From Oryzias latipes (taxonomy: Eukaryota; Chordata; Actinopteri; Beloniformes; Adrianichthyidae), in NCBI RefSeq assembly GCF_002234675.1, contig NC_019872.2, positions 6,550,949 through 6,614,948 of the forward strand: DNA of 64,000 nucleotides, written 5' to 3'. The notes beneath the pieces are model-generated. The model ran no database searches, was not told where the DNA came from, and saw only the letters and a list, made by a program, of their open reading frames with translations. Both the position numbers and the translations under genes were made by a program. Each line of letters starts with the position of its first letter. The stretch's first letter is position 1. This document shows positions 58,828 to 64,000 of the stretch, piece after piece.

Positions 58828-59984
58828 GGGGTAAAATGGATAGATGGGTAACCCCCCTACCTCGAATCAACAGGAAAAAAAGCTGATACCTCATACCGTG
58901 AAGTATTGCCAACTTTCACCTTGGTTATTCTTGTATTTCCTATTAGTTTACCTTCTTTTTCCATCCCTACCAACATAAAAATTAAATAAACCCACAGCGT
59001 TCCCATGCTCTTATTATCAACCTCTTTTTACTTGGAAAAAGTCCAAATTCACAGCAAAGTTTTGCTGATTGAACCAAACAGACACATGACAATTCAGTTT
59101 AAAGGGCCTTCTCTGTTGTTTTCACAAAGTGCTCATAGCATGCCGTGAACCAACTGGACCTCCTTCACAATGGTCAATCTCTCTAACAAGGTCAGCTTTC
59201 AGAACTCCCTTGTGATTGTTTGGTGTCACAAAGACCCCTGTTGCCTTCTCTATTGTTTTGTGTTGAGGCTGGCAGTATTGGTGTTTAACTACGCAGTATT
59301 TGTGACTGCTCAGTGTCAGACAAAGTGGAGCAAAGAGCTGTTTATTTGGGAGTTATAGCTGCTGACAGACGGTTAAAATACATATTTACTGGAACATAAA
59401 GGGGTATGTCTACAAAGAACTCTAAAAACCCCAACAATTTAATGAGTTTTATTAATACTAAACATGTTCCAGAAAGGTGTCAAACTGGAACACATTTTCT
59501 TAAGGATGTTAGAATCATAGAGCAAAGAGGAGAAAGACAGCAAATGAGATAAGGTTGGTTTAGAGAGGAGGAAAAGAAAGGATAAGAGGGAGATGATAAC
59601 TTATTTTAATTGCTTTTTCATTTTTCCTTTGGCGATTGGCAATTATGAGTTCCTTGACCTAAAGCAGACAGCCATGAGTCTGGACCACCACCAGGCTCCG
59701 TGAGGCTCATACAGAACACCTAGCTAGGTCCGAAAGCTCAGTAGCTGTGACAGAGGAAATTATACAGACTGTTGTTGTGCATCAAAATGCATTAAAAAAA
59801 AGACTCTTATTTGGCATCCTTGTAGCTGCTTCATTATTCTTGAAGACTAACAGCCAAGTAGAATGAAATATTATTCCAGTTAACAAGCTTTATTGAGAGT
59901 AAAAAAAAAAAAAACACACCAAATTGCTTCAAAGTTACAGTGACAAAGTTAAAGTTCCAGTAAGATTTAAACTCTGATGGAAAT

Positions 59985-60535
59985 TGTGTTTTTAACATGT
60001 TCTTGTGGCATTTTTGTCATGAAGAAAATTAAACTAAAATTTAATTTCCAAGTATTTCTTTAATCGAATCAAGAGCAGATGAAAAAATACTGTTGGAAAA
60101 AACTTGTAGCTGTGATGTAGAAGCTACCACAGCAAGCCCTGCTCCACTCCATTCTGATGCATCCACTTGTAGACAAATAGACCCACGCACGTCTTTGTTA
60201 TCCTCGTCCGAGCTGCCATCTGGCTCAAAACTGTATGGCTGGATTGCTACAATTTTGCTTGCCATTTTTGTTGCACCAGTACCGTTAGGTTGTGAGGGGC
60301 TGTAAGCTAGCGGGAGGGCGCGTTAACAGATAGATGACAGGAAATGGGAGCAGGCGTACTCCATTCCAACAGTCCCGCCCACAACTCAAAGATGAATTTC
60401 TAATGAACTCCTGCTGCTCTGCAGAAACTATGTCCCAGAAAACACAAATTTTCTGATTTTGGCCAAGAAAACAGCAAAATCATATTTAAAAGACAATTGG
60501 AAACACGTTTACAATAGAGTGGGACTTTAAGGCAC
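59985..60535 (-). repeat. Dispersed repeat family, copy D (fossil peptide IQPYSFEPDGSSDED)
   Basis: This is the best-preserved copy. The minus strand has GTCCCACTCTATTGTAAACG, GGGACATAGTTTCTGCAGAG, TAGCTTACAGCCCCTCACAA, and then an ATG-initiated frame of 74 codons (MASKIVAIQPYSFEPDGSSD, then [14 protein letters not shown]). It ends with the shared AGAACATGTTAAAAACAC block. Confidence 0.75.
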
Positions 60536-60539
60536 AAAA

Positions 60540-62249
60540 AGCTGCCAATAGACCTGAAAAAGGCCTAAAGATGTCTAGTACTGGACCTCAAAAGCCTCAT
60601 CTGTAAACTGATGTTACCTTTCTGTAAGACAGAGATCCATCCTTAAAAACCCCAATGGACAGATATAAACAATATAAAAGACACAAAGAAAAACTTGAAA
60701 GATGACTGCAAAGAAAGATTTGCAGCAAAGTTTATAAAAAACAATATTTCAACCATTTTCTGAATATAATAAACACCTTTTTTTTTTGCTCATAAGATGT
60801 CTATTAGATGGGAAAAACGTATCAGGTTGTGTTTTTGGTACGCTTTCTGTAGGAGACAGAAAGTGTAATGTTGTCGTAGCAGCAGCACGCTTGTGAAAGT
60901 CATTATGCTGAATGACCAACATTATTGTGTCCTCCTGTGCTTGATCAAACAGAGGCAAAGAGGAAGCCAGTTTGAAAAGGTGGAAGTGCTGTGGCTTAAG
61001 CACTGAAAGCGTGAAGTGTGTTGTTGTGTGAAAAGGAAAAGAACTGACAACTGAAGGCTTGCTTCTTTAGTCTGTATGTCAAACAAAAAAACACCTTTGT
61101 CTGGTGCATATGTACAAGGGCCAGAAACTGTGGCGGAGTGTTGCTGGGCAGTGCTCACATAAGTGTTAGAAATCTCAAGCAGACCAAGACAAGCTGTCAC
61201 ACTCTAATAAGCTCTACATTCCTGCCCTGATCTGCCCTAAATACTTGTTTGACAATGTCAACCTTTGGTCTACTTGATTTAATGTTTTTATTAAGGTTTT
61301 GATTCAAAATTGTAGATATATTTACACTTTTTACTTAAGATTGAACTTAGGGATGATGCTTCTGTGGCTGCATTGCAAGGATCGTAAGATGGCAAAAGAA
61401 ACCCAACAAAGGGCAACCAGGTGAACAGGAGTTTAAAAACAAAGCTACTAAATATTTCTCTCCAACCTGTAGTAAACCATTAACAGGAGAAAAACATTAT
61501 GTTTCCCCTAGAAATGCCTCAACAAATGACAAACTTCCCTTTCAACTGGCCTCTGCAAAGACAGTTACTTTTGTATTAAGGACTCCCGAGGGATTTGCAA
61601 TATGATCTTGCAAGTTTAACTGGATACTGTACAAAATTCCTCTGCACTGGAATAGTATGCAGCTGCAGGCCACAGGAGGTTTTTCTTTTTTTATGGCTTA
61701 ATTCTAGAAATGTTGAACACCAAACATTTATTTTGGAAAGTTATTACGTTTTAACTTTCAGAAAAACACACAGCTGAGTCCAAAAAACAGAAACTCCTAT
61801 TGTTGCAAAGCAACTTCGACTAAAACATTAAGTCAATATTTTCAAATTGGCATTCTATATCTGATTAAAAAAAACTAGTGTTGAAGAAATTGCTTTTCAC
61901 CAAGTCTTACAAGCATTACATGATACAAAATGTGTCTTTATTCACAGATGTGACTTGACTTCAACAAGTGTTTGAATAAGTATATGTTTTGAGATTTTTA
62001 TTCATAAGTTTGTATTACAACTGATTGTTTAACACACAATAAATAAAGTTTTATTTAGAAGACAAACTTAGTTTTTTCCCTGGGTTGCATTTAGAGGAAC
62101 AAAAGTTTTTGGATTGCTTTTAGAAGCAAACACAGTAAAAATGTTCTGTGCTGAAAGGAAAGACCAGTTTGGCATACGTTTTGTTTTTTAAAAGACACAT
62201 TTAACAAACCTTTGCTCAAAAATACACTTTAATAGAGATGCAAGGCATA
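60540..62249. other. No gene seen
   Basis: AT-rich DNA with short open frames only. No splice-supported exon, RNA gene or clear repeat end was recognised. Confidence 0.45.
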
Positions 62250-62257
62250 CTATTAAC

Positions 62258-62775
62258 TAGGCCTGGGCGGAAAATGGATTGAATGACTTAATTCAAATTT
62301 TTTGTTATGGGCGATTTCAAAATTAACTAAATCGAGTTTTTGTGTAATGGCGCATTTTTGGCTCCTCAGAGCTTCCGTAGCGTTAGTTTCAGACGGCGGT
62401 ATGACAAGAGACAAACAACAACATCATAGCACCACGAAAAAGCAAGCGACAACATGGCTATCGGTGAGAGTGGGAAGTTTGTTCCCAAGAAAGGAATAAA
62501 ATCATCTGTTGTTTGGAACTGGTATGGGTTTACTGCCACAGACGTGGAGGAAGAGACCCCCCCCCCCCCCCCCACGCTGCTACATTTGCCTAAAGACCAT
62601 CGCAGTCAAAGGCAGCAGCACCACAAACCTATTCCAACATCTGGGGAAACCTTTTATTACTGTTCTCCTTCACTCCGTAACACAAAACATGAAAGTGCAC
62701 CTCCAACACTTGTGCACGCTCTCACTCACTGTCGCGCGGCACACGCTCATTCCTCTTACATACGCAGCGTGCTAA

Positions 62776-62807
<32 letters not shown>

Positions 62808-63624
62808 GTCATTCTACAACACCTACATAGTTAGTTCATTAGTTAGATAGTTAGTAGTTAGTTGTTACTGTTATTTGTTAATAAAGAACAGTGTGTTGTC
62901 ATTATTACTTGTACCAGTATTAATTTGCGATGCGGCCGCCGAAGGATTTTGTGTTTGGCGGTGTAGACCGCGACTCCTGCTGCTTCAGCAGCGCGGTGAT
63001 CAAAAATGACACACCATCACAGCTCTAGTTTATATCTTGTGGGACCAAAAAAAATGCGACTTCTCCAGTACCGATAGCAGAACCGTTGATGTCAGATCTT
63101 ACGGAGACTGCGGTCTTGAAGAATGTTGCCCCGGGGTTCGTTCAATACCGGGGCTCGGTCCCCATCCCTGGGAAAGGGGCACAGTGGAGAACAATCACCG
63201 AAGCGGTCGCTTTGCATATAGTCAAAGACATGGTACCAATATATACCGTGGAGAAGACTGGGTTTATTAATTTAATTAAAACCTTAGACCCCAGATATGA
63301 GCTGTATTGTTAATCCTTTAGAAAATGGTGCTACTCTCAAGGTGAATGTTTGTCTCCTTTTAGTCTAGACTATAAAATGTGACTTAAAACACAGCTGGGA
63401 CTTTGATTCCAAGAGTGTGTTCATTTATTTATTACTCATCCCAGAAATGGGAGTTACATTTGTCTTCCGTTTATAAAATAAAGGCAAAACTTGCTTTAAG
63501 TTGTCTGCCGTTTGTACTTACTGCTTTCCATCAGTATGTGTGATTGTGTTTGTGTGTGTGTGTGGGGGGGGGGGGGGGGGGGGATCGGAAATCGAATTTA
63601 AAAAGGCCATATCGCCCAGCCCTA
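62258..63624 (+). mobile_element. Internally deleted hAT transposon with 8-bp target duplication
   Basis: The 1367-bp element has ends TAGGCCTGGGCGG and, inverted, TAGGGCTGGGCGA, the classic hAT terminus. It is flanked by perfect 8-bp repeats CTATTAAC (62250-62257 and 63625-63632). It retains a BED zinc-finger start and a piece of transposase, with a C-run, a (CA)n tract and a long G-run between. The middle of the transposase is missing. Confidence 0.92.
62454..63312 (+). pseudogene. hAT (ZBED-like) transposase remnants
   Basis: The first piece starts MAIGESGKFVPKKGIKSSVV and leads to a BED finger: C-Y-I-C-L-K in one frame, then GSSTTNLFQHL, broken by a C-run at 62562-62573. The second piece (about 63186-63312) reads TITEAVALHIVKDMVPIYTV, then EKTGFINLIKTLDPRY, the conserved early transposase domain. 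The RNase H-like catalytic region and C-terminal dimerisation domain are absent. Confidence 0.85.
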
Positions 63625-64000
63625 CTATTAACTAGAACTATATTTTAGCAATGTAATAAATAAATAAATCAGCCCATTTCTAACTATTCCGGCTCAAAAC
63701 TTTTGTTTCATGTCTATCTAACATCAATACCTGCTTTATTTTGAGAAAGGTCACAGTGGTTCCTGGTGCTTATCCACTCTTTTACAAGGCAAAGTACATC
63801 AGTAATATTTAAAACCCAAAATACGTTAGCAAGCATTAGACATATTATTTACACAGGAAAACATAAAAAGAAGTTTTAAATGATGTCATATATTGCAGTA
63901 TTTTGAAATGTTTGCAGATTGTTTATGACCACAGAGCAGCAGCAAGACTTCACACTAGTTTGTTCAGCGTCTTAGTGTTGGATTGTCATTCTGACAGATG

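Noticed and set aside
58628..58912. 94-codon open frame of SLLFSS repeats on the minus strand
   Set aside because: It is the translation of the (GAAGA)n microsatellite and has no coding signature.

Overview
The window is nuclear DNA from a ray-finned (teleost-type) fish. It has spliced genes with GT-AG introns, AT-rich introns full of fish-style transposon debris (Tc1/mariner, hAT, LINEs, a tRNA-derived SINE, several MITEs), and protein sequences that match vertebrate families closely. The species cannot be named from the sequence.

Four protein-coding genes alternate in strand: ccni2 (cyclin I family, +, 5767-11250), septin8 (-, 40540 down to 16433 or 10152), sowaha (+, single exon, 41747-43156) and shroom1 (-, 55323 down to 47957). 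This order and orientation match, from memory, human 5q31.1 (CCNI2-SEPTIN8-SOWAHA-SHROOM1). It is one half of a genome-duplication pair whose other half is CCNI-SEPTIN11-SOWAHB-SHROOM3. The sowaha protein is clearly the SOWAHA type and the septin is the SEPT8 type, which fixes which half this is.

Layout. 1-4900 is upstream DNA with a Tc1 fossil, a SINE, a TIR MITE, a dispersed repeat and a MITE carrying a nested LINE tail. 4935-12204 is ccni2 with a CRE/GC-box promoter. 12205-40540 is septin8, whose long introns hold a LINE, an 816-bp foldback element and MITEs. 40541-41746 is the septin8/sowaha spacer. 43157-47956 is the sowaha/shroom1 gap. 47957-58450 is shroom1 with a candidate promoter near 58.4 kb. 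58460-64000 holds a long (GAAGA)n tract, another dispersed repeat copy and a complete-ended but internally deleted hAT transposon with a perfect 8-bp target duplication.

The standout observation is a dual-coding exon. The septin8 long isoform has an alternative last exon (10152-10320, -) that encodes the conserved SEPT8 C-terminal tail with a cysteine cluster (IQCCTCLV). It lies wholly inside, and antisense to, ccni2 coding exon 5 (10042-10335, +), which encodes part of the conserved cyclin I fold. The two reading frames are phased so that their wobble positions face each other. The septin8 3' splice site is the reverse complement of the conserved ccni2 codons LKKAQ. The upstream septin8 exon ends in a splice donor that contains the short-isoform stop codon, so splicing or read-through selects the isoform. 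Three of the four genes have products linked to the cortical cytoskeleton (septin, Shroom) or are ankyrin-repeat scaffolds (SOWAH); no operon-like cooperation is implied.
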